DNA from: Stephanodiscus triporus
Lineage: Eukaryota > Bacillariophyta > Thalassiosirophyceae > Thalassiosirales > Thalassiosiraceae
Assembly (NCBI GenBank): GCA_036939755.1
Contig: JALLAZ010000252.1
Location: 1-18,430 of the forward strand
Reading direction: 5' to 3'
Length of the DNA stretch: 18,430 bases
Positions 1 through 9,281 of this stretch are shown here, one piece after another (the stretch's first letter is position 1; every line of letters starts with the position of its first letter). The notes beneath the pieces are model-generated. The model did not search any database and was not told the DNA's origin. It worked only from the letters and a program-made list of their open reading frames with translations. The translations under genes were made by a program, and so were the position numbers.

Positions 1-425
1 GGAGTATCGACGGCGGACGGCGACGGCTGATGGCAGCAGACGACGGAGGGCAGCACCGGCGTCGGCGGCGGTGGCGGCGGCAGCGGGGAGGGGGATTATT
101 TTATGCATTGTGGGAGGGGGAGTGAAGAGGAGACCATCCAATACGGTGTCATTTCCACGAATTCCTATGCAATCGTGCACAAGTTCTGCTCGCTCTTTGT
201 CTGCTTCCAATCTCAAGATTTGCCAGCAGCAGAGAGCGAGCGGAGAGGAAACAACAGAAAAAATGGAGTTATGACCGCTATGACACACAGCAACTTGAAG
301 GGGAGACCCAAGACAAAAGCGAACGCGTAACATCGGTCTCAGGGGTTACAAAACTCGTTCCCGCGCGAGCGAACAAAGAGCGAACAGAGAGAGAGCAAAT
401 CCCTCTAAATCCAAAAGCAAGAACA
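1..425. other. GC-rich 5' flank of the ankyrin gene, no gene seen
   Basis: The first 100 bases are an imperfect GGC/GAC-rich tract. The rest is ordinary sequence leading into the ankyrin gene. Short open frames here are low-complexity and show no recognisable domain. The stretch just before position 426 is A/G-rich and plausibly holds the 5' UTR and promoter, but I see no defined promoter element. Confidence 0.5.
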
Positions 426-1246
426 ATGCACGCCTCCACCATTACTAAGAAAATCTGTCGTCGGCAACTCGCCATCCTCCCACTCATCCGCCTCCTCTTC
501 GCCGTCGCCCATCTGCCGTTCGTCTTCTCCGAATCCAGCAGCGAACTCTCCGCCGTCGATGAAGATCTCTTCGCCGCCCTCCGCAAGGATGACGTCGTCG
601 CCGCGTCTGCCGCCCTCGCTGCCGGGGCGAGCATCAACGCCATATCTCCCCGAGGACAGCAGACTCCCCTCATGCAATCGGTCCTGCATGGGCGCGTGGA
701 GATGGTGAGGTGGTGCCTGGACAACGGCGCCGACACCACTATCCCCGAAAGGGACGGGTACACGCCGATGCACGGCGCTGCTTTTCAGGGGCATGCGGTC
801 ATCGCGGATATGCTACTGAAACACGGCGTGCCATTGCGGGACCTTCACAAGGATGGATTCGAGCCCGCGAGTGAGTTAACGAAAAACTCTATCCCCGTCT
901 TTAACCTGGATGTTGTTTTCTTGTGGTGGGTTCGTGTCATCTTCTGCCCGTGTTCCGGCCGGCGTCGAATCTTATGCGATGCGCCTCGAGCAGTTACCCG
1001 TAGGCATTTCATCGAATCTATCCCCCGGTCGATCCTTCTCAATTTTTATCGTTTGCTTTTGTTTATGCGACAGTTCGATCGTGCTGGGGACCCGAGCCTA
1101 GGCATTTGGAGACCTTACAATGGTTCTTGGACAATGGCGTACCTTTGGATGACATATACGACAAGTGCTTGGAGATGACTAAAAATCCCAATACAGAAGC
1201 ATTCCTCAAAGGGATGAGGGCTAGCGACGATCAAGAGGAGCTTTGA
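426..1246 (+). CDS. Secreted or ER-targeted ankyrin-repeat protein, two exons
   Basis: Exons 426-870 and 1074-1246 join to a 205-residue protein. The intron 871-1073 has a GTGAGT donor and an ACAG acceptor, splits codon 149 (A|TT), and restores an ankyrin-like frame reading 'RSCWGPEPRH' followed by 'WFLDNGVPLDD'. Residues 12-36 are a hydrophobic stretch after a basic N terminus, which looks like a signal peptide. Four ankyrin-like units follow at about residues 46-75, 78-107, 111-140 and 144-176, with 'TPLMQSVLHG', 'LDNGADTT' and 'TPMHGAAFQGH' as clear ankyrin signatures. The C terminus is short and acidic. Ankyrin repeats bind proteins and no catalytic domain is visible, so the partner and role are unknown. 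The ATG at 426 is the first Met of the open frame and immediately precedes the signal sequence. Seen: repeats, splice sites. Inferred: secretory targeting, which could also be a membrane anchor. Confidence 0.88.
871..1073 (+). other. Intron of the ankyrin gene
   Basis: The 203-nt intron runs from GTGAGT to GCGACAG. Its length is not a multiple of three. It contains no in-frame stop when read from exon 1, so an unspliced transcript would continue to a stop at 1178 and lose the fourth repeat. The match of the spliced frame to ankyrin sequence supports removal. Confidence 0.85.
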
Positions 1247-1866
1247 TGCGGTTTGATTCGGAGCGCTCTCACGATGAAATGAAAATTCCGCTTTATAATC
1301 TGGAAATTGAAACAATATTTAATATTTAATTTGAGAGTTAAATCATAATTCTCTCACGTAATATATATCATACGACATCTAGTTGTGCCAACAGCCCCAC
1401 CCCCAACGGAAATCTGCGAGTGGGTCCAAGATGTTTTGCTGATAACATTTTCCGCCGTCACTATTTCTCGCGCCGTCATAGGAGCCTACATGGTAGGAAT
1501 CAAACGCCCCCAATAATAAACACTGACAACAGTCTCTCATGCAATAATTTGATGCCCTATTTTTGATTCATCTGGCATGTCTCACACAGTACCTAGAAAG
1601 AGGGTTGCCCCGTTATCGAAGGTGACATTTTCCTGCCCCTCCATGTGCTTCTGTATGTTGCCCACATCACCGGCAGTTGCTTTTTTTGCTCCTTTTTGTC
1701 GTTGCTGTGGCATAATGCGAGTTGAAACAAACTTGCGTGGTTATTGGACATGATCATTTCTAAACGAATACATCAATTCGGAGATTAAGATATTAATTCT
1801 CCATCGGGCACCGCCCCGACATCTTATCTGGTATGGTCTAGATCGTAAAAACGAATCACGAAAGAT
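1247..1866. other. Intergenic region between two convergent genes
   Basis: No gene is recognised. The sequence right after the ankyrin stop is AT-rich (about 1310-1370) and probably holds that gene's 3' UTR and cleavage region. The other side should hold the 3' UTR of the desaturase on the minus strand. No conserved motif or repeat stands out. Confidence 0.6.
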
Positions 1867-3168
1867 CTAATCCACCTTCTTCCCCGTCTTTCGCATGGGC
1901 ACATCCTCCAAACTCTTGTAGTACTGGATCCCCTCAACACCGTCGATGTAATGACACCTCTTCGCAATCCTCCACATGGCCAAATACCACGGAGTAGGAT
2001 CGTAGTTGTACAGTCCCTTCGGTTCCAAGAACGCCTTGATCGCCGCCGTGGCCAAGTCGGCCTTGTAGAACGGCATCTCGTGGAAGAGGTGATGCGCCAC
2101 GTGGGTGCTACCGATCTTGTGGTGGAAGAAGTCGAAAATGCCGTAGGGACGATCGACGGTCGAGAGCGCACCCCGCACCCACGTCCACTCGTCGGGCCCG
2201 TACTGAGGCACGGACGGATCGTTGTGCTGCAGCCACGTGTACAGCACGAGCCACGCCTGGTTCCACATGAGCGGGCCGATGTACCATAGGGTCACCGGGA
2301 GGGCGCCGTACTCCCTGACGGCGTACCCAATCGCGACCCAGGCGGCGACCACGCCGAGCGTCGAGATCGCGATCTTCGGCCGCAGCTTGGACGGGAACAT
2401 CCTCGACCACGGCCGGTAGTGATCCATGACCTCCCCCCCCTCCAATGCCCCGCCGTCGTGCCCGAGACGTCCGGTGCTCGCGAGTCCCATGAGGTACAGC
2501 GGCCATCCGATCACGAGGTGGGCGAATACCTGCAGCATCCCGAACGGCCCGTCGCCGATCGCCTCGTGAATGACGGCGTACGCGGACTCGCGCTCGTCGC
2601 GGTCCTTCCCCAGTCCCACCTCCTCCCTCGTGTTCGGCACGTGACTCTCGCCGTCGACGGTGTTGTTCGTGCGACGGTGGTGCTTCGCGTGGGTGTACTG
2701 CCACGCGAAGTAGGGCACGAGGAGGGCCTGGTGCATGACGAAGCCCATAAAATCGTTGAACGCCTGACTCGGCGAGAACGCGCCGTGTCCGCACTCGTGC
2801 GCGAGGACCCAGTGCCCGGTCAGGACGCATCCCATCCAGAAGGCGTACGCGTTCCATCCGGCGAGCCACGCGAGCGCGTCGAGGGAGAGGACGTTCGGGG
2901 GTGGGTCCGTGGACAGCGTCGCGTGCGCCGCGTACGCGCACGCGGCGGCCATGGCGGTATCCCGCGCGACGAAGTACATGGAGTGTAGGTACGATCGGGA
3001 GAAGCATTCCTTCGGTATGACCGCCTTGATCTCGCCCTTGGACGGGAGGGCGGGGGCATTGGGATCCAGGGGGTTGTACGGGCTCACCCAGTGGCCGTCG
3101 TCCTTGGCGGTCGTTGTTCGGACGATCTTGCTCGCGCTCTGCACGGTCGATCTGCCTCCTTTTCCCAT
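1867..3168 (-). CDS. FAD2: ER (microsomal) delta-12 fatty acid desaturase
   Basis: This intronless frame encodes 433 residues. The enzyme family introduces a cis double bond at carbon 12 of oleoyl chains on membrane lipids, giving linoleate, the entry step to the long-chain polyunsaturated fatty acids (such as EPA) typical of diatoms. The three di-iron histidine boxes are present: HECGH at residues 124-128, HAKHH at 160-164 and HVAHH at 356-360. Hydrophobic segments around the boxes fit a multi-pass ER protein, and length is normal for the family. I chose the ATG at 3166-3168 because it gives the 'MGKGGRS' start of diatom FAD2 proteins and has a good context (CCAACCATGG). The frame is open for 38 more codons upstream, but that part is low-complexity and unlike a desaturase. 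Plastid delta-12 (FAD6) is less likely because no transit peptide is seen and the HECGH box and N terminus are of the microsomal type. Confidence 0.96.
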   Translation of the reverse strand: MGKGGRSTVQSASKIVRTTTAKDDGHWVSPYNPLDPNAPALPSKGEIKAVIPKECFSRSYLHSMYFVARDTAMAAACAYAAHATLSTDPPPNVLSLDALAWLAGWNAYAFWMGCVLTGHWVLAHECGHGAFSPSQAFNDFMGFVMHQALLVPYFAWQYTHAKHHRRTNNTVDGESHVPNTREEVGLGKDRDERESAYAVIHEAIGDGPFGMLQVFAHLVIGWPLYLMGLASTGRLGHDGGALEGGEVMDHYRPWSRMFPSKLRPKIAISTLGVVAAWVAIGYAVREYGALPVTLWYIGPLMWNQAWLVLYTWLQHNDPSVPQYGPDEWTWVRGALSTVDRPYGIFDFFHHKIGSTHVAHHLFHEMPFYKADLATAAIKAFLEPKGLYNYDPTPWYLAMWRIAKRCHYIDGVEGIQYYKSLEDVPMRKTGKKVD

Positions 3169-3900
3169 GGTTGGTTGTTGTTGCGGGGGATGCCAAAGGC
3201 GAAGGAACGGATTTATGCGTCGTGGGAGCTGGCGGGTGGGAGAGAGTAAGTACAAGTCAGTATCATTGATTTTCCGTGCCACGTGAGCATTGTATTAGTC
3301 AACGAGAGGAATCTGATATTGATGATCGCTGGATTTGTTTGGCGATCAGCCTCGGATGACGACACACACAAACCACGTCGCCTACGAAAAAATATACTCT
3401 GCCTGTAACGACACGGAGTCCCACCCTCCATCCCACAATACTGAAAGTACCCTACACGCCTAACAAAAAAACTCTAAGACGTAAGTACCCCTCGTAGATT
3501 CTCTGCGTAGGAATAGTACTAATGAGGAATCCAATCCTCAAAAAAGAACACCACCATGGCAAAGCCGAACGCCGGGTCTAGCGGCATGGCTATGGCGATA
3601 AATGGCCGCCCACCCCCAGGAATCTCTTTGCGATGGGTTGATTGAGGGCGCCTACGAAGGATTTTATTCAATTTATTACACAGGCTAAGAAAATAATTAA
3701 TTTAATTAGGGCATCTATTTTATTAATTCTCTCCCCCTTCCCAACTCGACCGCCCCCAGAACGATCAAATACCACCCCCCCCCTGCACTTTCTGCTGGTC
3801 GCGCATCCTCTCCTATCTATCCCCCGTTGATCCCGTGTGTATTTGGTTGGTTGTTGCATTCAATCGTCGATTGGTGGTCGCCGAAGACCACGGCGAATTT
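3169..3900. other. Upstream region of FAD2 and gene-free spacer
   Basis: No gene is recognised. The first 100-150 bases probably hold the 5' UTR and promoter of the minus-strand desaturase. The remainder includes an AT-rich stretch (3680-3735) and C-rich runs (3735-3785). Short open frames here have no domain features. Confidence 0.55.
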
Positions 3901-3954
3901 TGTTTTTTCGTATTTTTTGCCCCTTCATTTGATGGTCGAAATGATCTGACAGCG

Positions 3955-4375
3955 TCCTCCCCTATCGTCATCGCCCTGCGCTCCCTCCCCCCTAACCATA
4001 TCCTAATGTGTAGGCTGACTCATGGTTGGTTGTTGTGTCCCCCCATCCAACAACGAAGGCGTCGTCGTCCCCCTCCAGTTGCCGTCCTCGCCGCGTCCGT
4101 CGTTGGGGGGAGGGGGTTGTCGTCGTCGTCGTCGCGGTCGCCGCCGACTGCGACGGTTGGACATCGTAGTCGTCGTAGTCGTCCGTGGAGATCTGCTGGG
4201 GACAACGACGATGACGGCGGCGGCGCGCCGTGGGGGGGGAGCAAAGGGGGCGGAGTTCCGATGTTGTAGTCGGCCGTCGTCGTCGTGGGGGCGGCGCGGG
4301 GGGACGGCGGTGACGACAGCAACGGATCAAAAGGCGACGTCCGCGGGGCGGGGGGGAGTCGCAATCTCTCCGTGA
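3955..4375. repeat. GC-rich degenerate GTC/CGG low-complexity tract
   Basis: The sequence is dominated by degenerate GTC, CGG and GGG units, with an uninterrupted run of GTC near 4118-4133. It keeps several frames open on both strands, giving proteins rich in Arg, Pro, Ser or Thr with no domain. I treat these frames as by-products of the repeat. Confidence 0.65.
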
Positions 4376-4935
4376 ATTTTTGAGGGTGGGATTTTGCGGT
4401 TCCTCCCACCAAAAAAAGTGGGATCTTTTCGGGTAAAAAGTACCACTCTGCGCCCCTCAATCCCACATAAAAATACCCTCGCTGAAAAAGAGTATTTACG
4501 TCTACATACAACAAAACACATAGTAAAGAGAGAAGGTATCTGCTTCAAAACCTCCCACCATGGTGAAAATTGGGAGAAATCAGGAAATCCAACAATGGTG
4601 GGATATTGCATGTAATCTAGAGGGATAGCTGGCGCGTGATGTATGTGAATCTACGTAGGAATAAAAAAATAATTTGCAGTCGTGAGCCCCAATTGCTAAC
4701 AACAACTGCACAAACCATGGCTGCCACTGGCAGAAATTGGTCCGTAGGAGTGTTGACAAGAACCTGGGCATGTCACATATCGTTGGACTCATCTTGTACA
4801 TAGAAAAATGACTGACATGTGTAGGAATAAGGTAGGAACAAGAAGTGGGGATGGACGTACGATCCGCCTTTCTCGCAATTCTCTTGTGCTGCGTTATGCT
4901 TAAATTTCGTGTTCTACGGTATTAACAACTTGGCT
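4376..4935. other. Gene-free spacer with small GTGGGA hairpins
   Basis: No gene is recognised. A 7-bp inverted repeat GGTGGGA/TCCCACC lies at 4385-4391 and 4404-4410, and further GGTGGGA-like words recur near 4553 and 4596. The motifs are short and may be chance or remnants of a small element. Confidence 0.4.
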
Positions 4936-4940
4936 GGTAA

Positions 4941-5070
4941 TGTCGGCATCATGTCAGGGATTTTCCCCCCAAAAAATGACAGACACGCCGACATGTCGGC
5001 ACCGACACAGACCATGTCGGTGACATCACGCCATGTCGTCTCCTCAGATGCCGTTTTGAGTCGTGTCGGC
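4941..5070. repeat. Cluster of TGTCGG/CCGACA motifs with a perfect palindrome
   Basis: Six copies of TGTCGG or its complement occur in 130 bases, at 4941, 4988, 4994, 5002, 5015 and 5064. Two of them form the perfect 14-bp palindrome GCCGACATGTCGGC at 4987-5000. An adjacent pair (5000-5007 and 5015-5022) forms an 8-bp stem with a 7-nt loop. The outer copies share TGTCGGCAT and could be ends of a small repeat. This could be a protein-binding site array or a decayed repeat; the sequence does not decide. Confidence 0.6.
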
Positions 5071-5238
5071 ATGACAATTATTTGACATGTTTGTTAGGGG
5101 CTGCACTCCAGAATTTTCCCGCGCGAAAGCCAAAAAAAGAGTTTTGGTTCCACGTACGCAATAAAAAATAAAACCGAAAGTACCAACAAACCACATCTCG
5201 TGCCCCCCCCCAAATCGCCAATTTCCCATCTCAACGCA

Positions 5239-5412
5239 TCGAGCCGAAATTGATGGGCGGGTCAATATTACGCGACAAAAGCCTCGCGTACTCCCAGCTT
5301 TGGCGACGTAGTGGCACGTTGGCGTGGCCAGCGCGTGCCACTACGTCGCCGAAAGTTGCAAGGAATTTACGCGTCCGCAGGTAAAATTGACCCGCGCACG
5401 CAATTTCCTCGA
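5239..5412. mobile_element. Foldback/MITE-like long imperfect palindrome
   Basis: The 174 bases form a nearly symmetric inverted repeat, with arms 5239-5323 and 5327-5412 around a 3-nt centre. The inner part has a perfect 17-bp stem, GGCGACGTAGTGGCACG (5302-5318) against 5334-5350. The outer part matches 14 of 15 bases between GCGGGTCAATATTAC (5257-5271) and its partner at 5381-5395, then again at TCGAG/CTCGA on the ends. I see no transposase and no clear target-site duplication. A non-autonomous DNA transposon of foldback type fits best; a structured RNA hairpin or a cruciform-forming site is the alternative. Confidence 0.65.
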
Positions 5413-5469
5413 GGCAATATCATCGCGACGACGCGACAATCAACATCATCGCTCCGTGCGTATTAATAA

Positions 5470-6243
5470 AGGGCAATTTGACCCCCCCCCTCCTCTCCCA
5501 TAGCGTCCGTCTTGGCCCCTATCTCCCTGGTTTGTCTGCGTGAGGGTTCCTGGTGGTGCTTTTTTGTCGGCGCGCATGCAGAACACGACAGCGGATTTTT
5601 CGCGAAAAAATACAATCCACCACGTTCGAGGCCCTAAATAAGAAACACAACAACAAATTTAAATGGTGGCGCGGGAGGGAAGCCGACGACGACGACGGTG
5701 ACGGTGACGGTGACATCAGCAGTAGTGGGGAAAGAGGGAGGAGAGGAACGAGGAGAAGGAGGGAGGAGGGGGGAGCGGAGAGCGCACCGGGGATAAACGT
5801 CCTCGCTCCGCCATCCTCCCCTGAAACAACAATCAAACGATGATATGGGAGGGTCAAATACTGGCGGCAATGGTGACGACGGTGACGGTGATAGTATGCG
5901 GTGATACGGACGACAACTGCGGCGGCGGCAGCGACCGGCGACCGGCGACAGCGCCGGCGGGGGCACAGACAACAATCAACTAAAAGCAGGGAAGAAAAAA
6001 TGGCGACGGCGACGGCAACAGCGGCGGTGACAGCGACGGCGACGGTGACGATGACGGTGACGACTATGACAACGACGATAAGGACAATGGCGAGAGGCAG
6101 CGCCGGGCATAGGACCATCATCATGCTTTTGTCGAATAGAGATTGATAAAGTGTAAAAATTTTAATTCCTACGTAGAATCCTACGTATTTTTTGTTCCCG
6201 CCACTTTGTAAAAACACCCCCCGACCATGGTGTCCGCCGCTCC
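5470..6243. repeat. GACGGT/GACGGC microsatellite-like and purine-rich region
   Basis: No gene is recognised. A GAC/GACGGT tract occupies 5685-5714, a nearly pure purine stretch follows at 5725-5788, and degenerate GACGGC/GACGGT units return at about 5875-5925 and 6002-6080. On the minus strand the repeats leave a frame open from 6217 to 5519, translating to Val/Ala-rich runs that mimic membrane segments; I do not call it a gene. A short direct repeat of TCCTACGTA occurs near 6168-6186. Confidence 0.65.
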
Positions 6244-6797
6244 GTAGCCCCTATGGCCCACTTCTAGAAGGTATCATGCCCCGATACTTTAGGGGCATCT
6301 TCATTAGGTGCAAATGAATAATGCCCATGCTTTTTATGTCCAATCTCCTTGTAGCTTGAATATTACATACATGGTAACAGCTTTGGATGAGTGTGGGTGT
6401 GGTATTTTGTTAGCGGTTGCTAGCTATACTATGGTAGCCCCAAACACTCACTTCAATATAAAACTATGACCCAATACTTTGCAGGCATCTTCCAATTCCA
6501 CATGACAACAATGCCCATGCTTTTTACATCCCACATTAGTTGTGTTTGGAAGATACAAGGCATAGCAGAACACTAGATAAATGGGGGATTTTGTTAGTTG
6601 GGGACACTGCTCTCTAACACCTCATTAGCAACCCCAATGGCCCACTTTATGATGAAACCATGCCTTCATACTTTGCAGGCATCTTCTACTCAAGCATTGA
6701 GACAATGCCTATACTTTTTATACCCAATGTACATGTAGTTGAGGAGTTACAACTTAGACCCAATTAGCATGTAAAACGGGGCATTTTGCTAGTCGGA
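6244..6797. repeat. Three diverged tandem units of about 190 bp
   Basis: Units start at 6244, 6434 and 6628, with periods of 190 and 194. The first 92 bases of every unit (6244-6335, 6434-6525, 6628-6719) align without gaps; by hand count 61, 65 and 61 of 92 positions match in pairs 1-2, 2-3 and 1-3. Each 92-base block ends in TTTTT and contains ATACTTT, then GGCATCTTC, then AATGCC. A second conserved word, ATTTTGYTAG, lies 154-160 bases from each start. The copies are too diverged to be a recent satellite. No coding frame is conserved. Nature unknown: ancient satellite, remnant of a larger repeat, or tandem small-RNA units. Confidence 0.8.
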
Positions 6798-6941
6798 TGA
6801 AAAAAAACACAAAAAAACACGTTTTGGTCATGACAAAATGATTTTTTTCAAAACTTCTGTTGATGAGTATTCATGTAACACACCATACCTACAACATTGC
6901 ACTGACAAAAAAAACAGTTTGAAAACATTTTTTACTTATGA

Positions 6942-7640
6942 AATTCTCCAGTGCAGCCCCTACCACAGACTCCTGGCCACTCCATCCTCACCGCGGCCAC
7001 CATTCCCGACTTTTTGATGGTCATGGACAGCATCACACGTGTTGTCGGACCACCTTGCGTGTTCGGCCTCAGAAACGATAGTCGGTCTTACGTCCAAGTG
7101 CGGAAAACTTCTTCTTTAATTGATGGCAGTGCCAACATCTGCCTCACAGGTGACCTGGATATACTGGTTGACGTCGTTGAGATTCCGCCCCTGCCAATAT
7201 CCGTGGCTGTGGCAGGCGACGAGTCTACCTTGGACGACTCATGTACCCGTTGGGGGTACCTTCCTTTGACCCTCTCCGATGGATCTACGCATTGGCAGAT
7301 GTCCTTCTATTGCAAAAACGCCGTCAAGATGATCATCTCTCCCCAGGCAACTCTAGCTTCCAGCGATGTTTTTGTCTCCTGGATGCAGACAGGTTTCAAG
7401 GATGGCCGCCCGGGTCAACTACGGTTTGATAGTCATGACGGCCTCATCACCATGCACCTCGACCTCGACTTTCACGAGGGTCTCTACTACTGCCCGACAG
7501 ACGTTCTCACGGTAGACAGGTCGCCCGTCCGACGATGTCCACCGCCAACGGTCTACCGTCTTAGCATGCCACCTGCCCCGAACACCGCTCGTCGGCCATC
7601 CCGCTTTGCCCCAACATCGAAATCTAAACAGGTCCCAGCT
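6942..7640 (+). pseudogene. copia protease segment (gag C terminus lost)
   Basis: The frame opens right after a TGA at 6939-6941. It encodes a leader, then the aspartic-protease region with the active-site loop L-I-D-G-S-A-N (Asp codon 7122-7124), followed by 'WGYLPLTLSDGS', 'IISPQATLASSDVFVSW' and 'GLYYCPTDV', which in diatom copia elements precede the integrase. The loop reads DGSA rather than the classical D-S/T-G-A. The frame is lost around 7630-7645, where the linker to the pre-integrase domain appears deleted; the tail read to 7667 is out of frame. Confidence 0.85.
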
Positions 7641-9281
7641 TGGCTCTCCTGGTGTACATCAACTTGACGTCCTTCCGGGCAATGCCACAGGTCTACCCTC
7701 CGTTTTTGAGTACCACCCATTCCGGTTCATCAATTTTAAGGAGCAAACCCGGACCCGAAAACAGGCCGCACAATGTTCGGCTCTACGTACTACGGAACGA
7801 AAGCGGCGTTTCTACATGGATTATGGATTTATGCTTTCATCCACATCCGATTACTCCCAACCGAAGAAAGGCACAGATCGGGTTGTCAAATCATATGACG
7901 GTTTTACTTCTTATCTCCTAATTATCGACGAGGCCTCACGTTATGTATGGGTATTTCTCAATGCCTCCAAAGACCCTCCGCTCGACATCGTCTCCGAATT
8001 TCTCCACCACCATGGCCACAAGGACGGAGGTTGTATCCGCACGGACCAGGGCGGCAAACTTGCTCACTCATTTGCCTTTCAAGATCTTCTCCTCCGCCAA
8101 TTCCATTACACCCTCGAACCCACCGGTGCAGATAGCCCCTCCCAGAATGGCGCGGTTGAGACATACAACGATAAGTTTGCCATGCATGCTCGCACGCTCC
8201 TGTTTGGTTCCGGCCTTCCGGCCCGGTACTGGTCTGCCGCACTCGTTCACTTGGTTTATTTGCATAATTGGCTGGTCCACTCGGAGACAAAGAAAACACC
8301 GTTCGAAGGGTACTACGGCATCAAACCAGATCTCGCGTCTCTCAAACTGTTTGGCTCCAGAGTCTGCGTGAAATGGACTGGCGATCGATGCAGCAAACTC
8401 GACCGTCACGACTTCAGTGGAATTTTCCTTGACTATGCTTCGACTGACCACAACATTCTTTATCTTGACGTTAACTCGGGTCTTGTAAAGCGCAGCCATC
8501 ATGCACAATTTGATGAGGCCTGGTACCTACAACCATCTCGTCTGCCGGCGGCACAACTCCTGTACGACCTTGGCCTGGAAGCCGACGACGATACACCCTC
8601 CTTGGACGTCACTGACGACATTGGCCTCACACTTCTCCCTGCCCCTTGGCCCCCGCTCCCACCCTCTACGGTGAAAACGACATGCTGGAGTGTGCCAACA
8701 CCCTGTCGGAATACTCCCCTACCCCTCCGCGAGACAGCGTTTCCCCGTCAGGTTATGGCGGCGGCCACTCGATTTTGGTCCAACCCGGATGCTCCACCCC
8801 CAACAGCATCCAATATCGTCTCGGAATACAACATTGGTCGAAATGATATGGCCTTAATATACATGTCCCCCGATCCACATCACAAGGCCTTCGAGGAGGT
8901 ACTTGATCTTCGGCGATTTGACTACAGTCGACACAGAACTGCCGGCCTTTGTCTTGCTCACGTCAACGGACGACTAATCCCTGGTGGCATGGCACCTAGT
9001 ACCCCCGCGGCTAAGATACCTAGATGGCGCTCACGGATCAAGGGTGCCTGGCTTATCAAGATCGGCAACATGACAGTATCTTCCATTTCTGATGCTCAGT
9101 CCGCGTTTGCTGCTCTTGTCACTAATAACACATCATCCGTGACTCTCCTCTTCTCACATCTGGATATCCGACAGGGTATCTCCCACGACGGCCTTCCTAT
9201 TATATCATCCGCCCCATTCACACAGCACATCCATGACCAACTCAATAACCGCTGGGATTTCTCAACAGTTGCCGACTACCC
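7641..9281 (+). pseudogene. copia integrase core plus PDZ-like module
   Basis: The frame resumes with 'LGSPGVHQLDVLPGN', the pre-integrase region. The integrase core keeps its catalytic triad: Asp in 'MDYGF' (7819-7821), Asp in 'RTDQGG' (8044-8046) and Glu in 'NGAVETYN' (8158-8160), giving spacings of 74 and 37 residues between them. 'DRHDFSGIFLDYAS' and 'HHAQFDEAWY' follow, as usual at the C-terminal side of copia integrases. At about 8938-9160 a PDZ-like module occurs with 'IPGGMAP', 'KIPRWRSRIKGAWLIKIG' and 'SVTLLFSH'. The frame ends at 9312, but an extra C in the CCC at 9279-9281 has already shifted it out of the reading frame of the reverse transcriptase. Confidence 0.88.

Noticed and set aside
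2108..3196. Second long minus-strand frame (362 codons) and plus-strand frame 2419-2988 inside the desaturase
   Set aside because: They are Arg-rich or Val-rich shadows of the high-GC third positions of FAD2; the FAD2 frame carries all catalytic motifs.
3169..3282. Extended N terminus of FAD2 from the Met at 3280-3282
   Set aside because: The 38 extra residues show no targeting signal or homology, whereas the internal ATG gives the typical diatom FAD2 start in a strong context.
4385..4410. GGTGGGA/TCCCACC hairpin as a regulatory element
   Set aside because: A 7-bp stem in a G/C-run-rich region is likely by chance and no gene is adjacent.
3835..4514. Overlapping frames on both strands of 110-165 codons
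   Set aside because: All lie in GC-rich triplet repeats and encode Arg/Pro/Ser/Thr-rich sequence with no family signature.
5519..6217. Minus-strand open frame of 232 codons with membrane-like Val/Ala runs
   Set aside because: The hydrophobic segments are direct translations of GAC/GACGGT repeats, other frames are open in the same stretch, and no domain is seen.
6372..6384. TGGTAACAGCTTT as a copia primer-binding site
   Set aside because: It resembles the initiator-tRNA primer site only partly, lies inside tandem unit 1, and no LTR precedes it.
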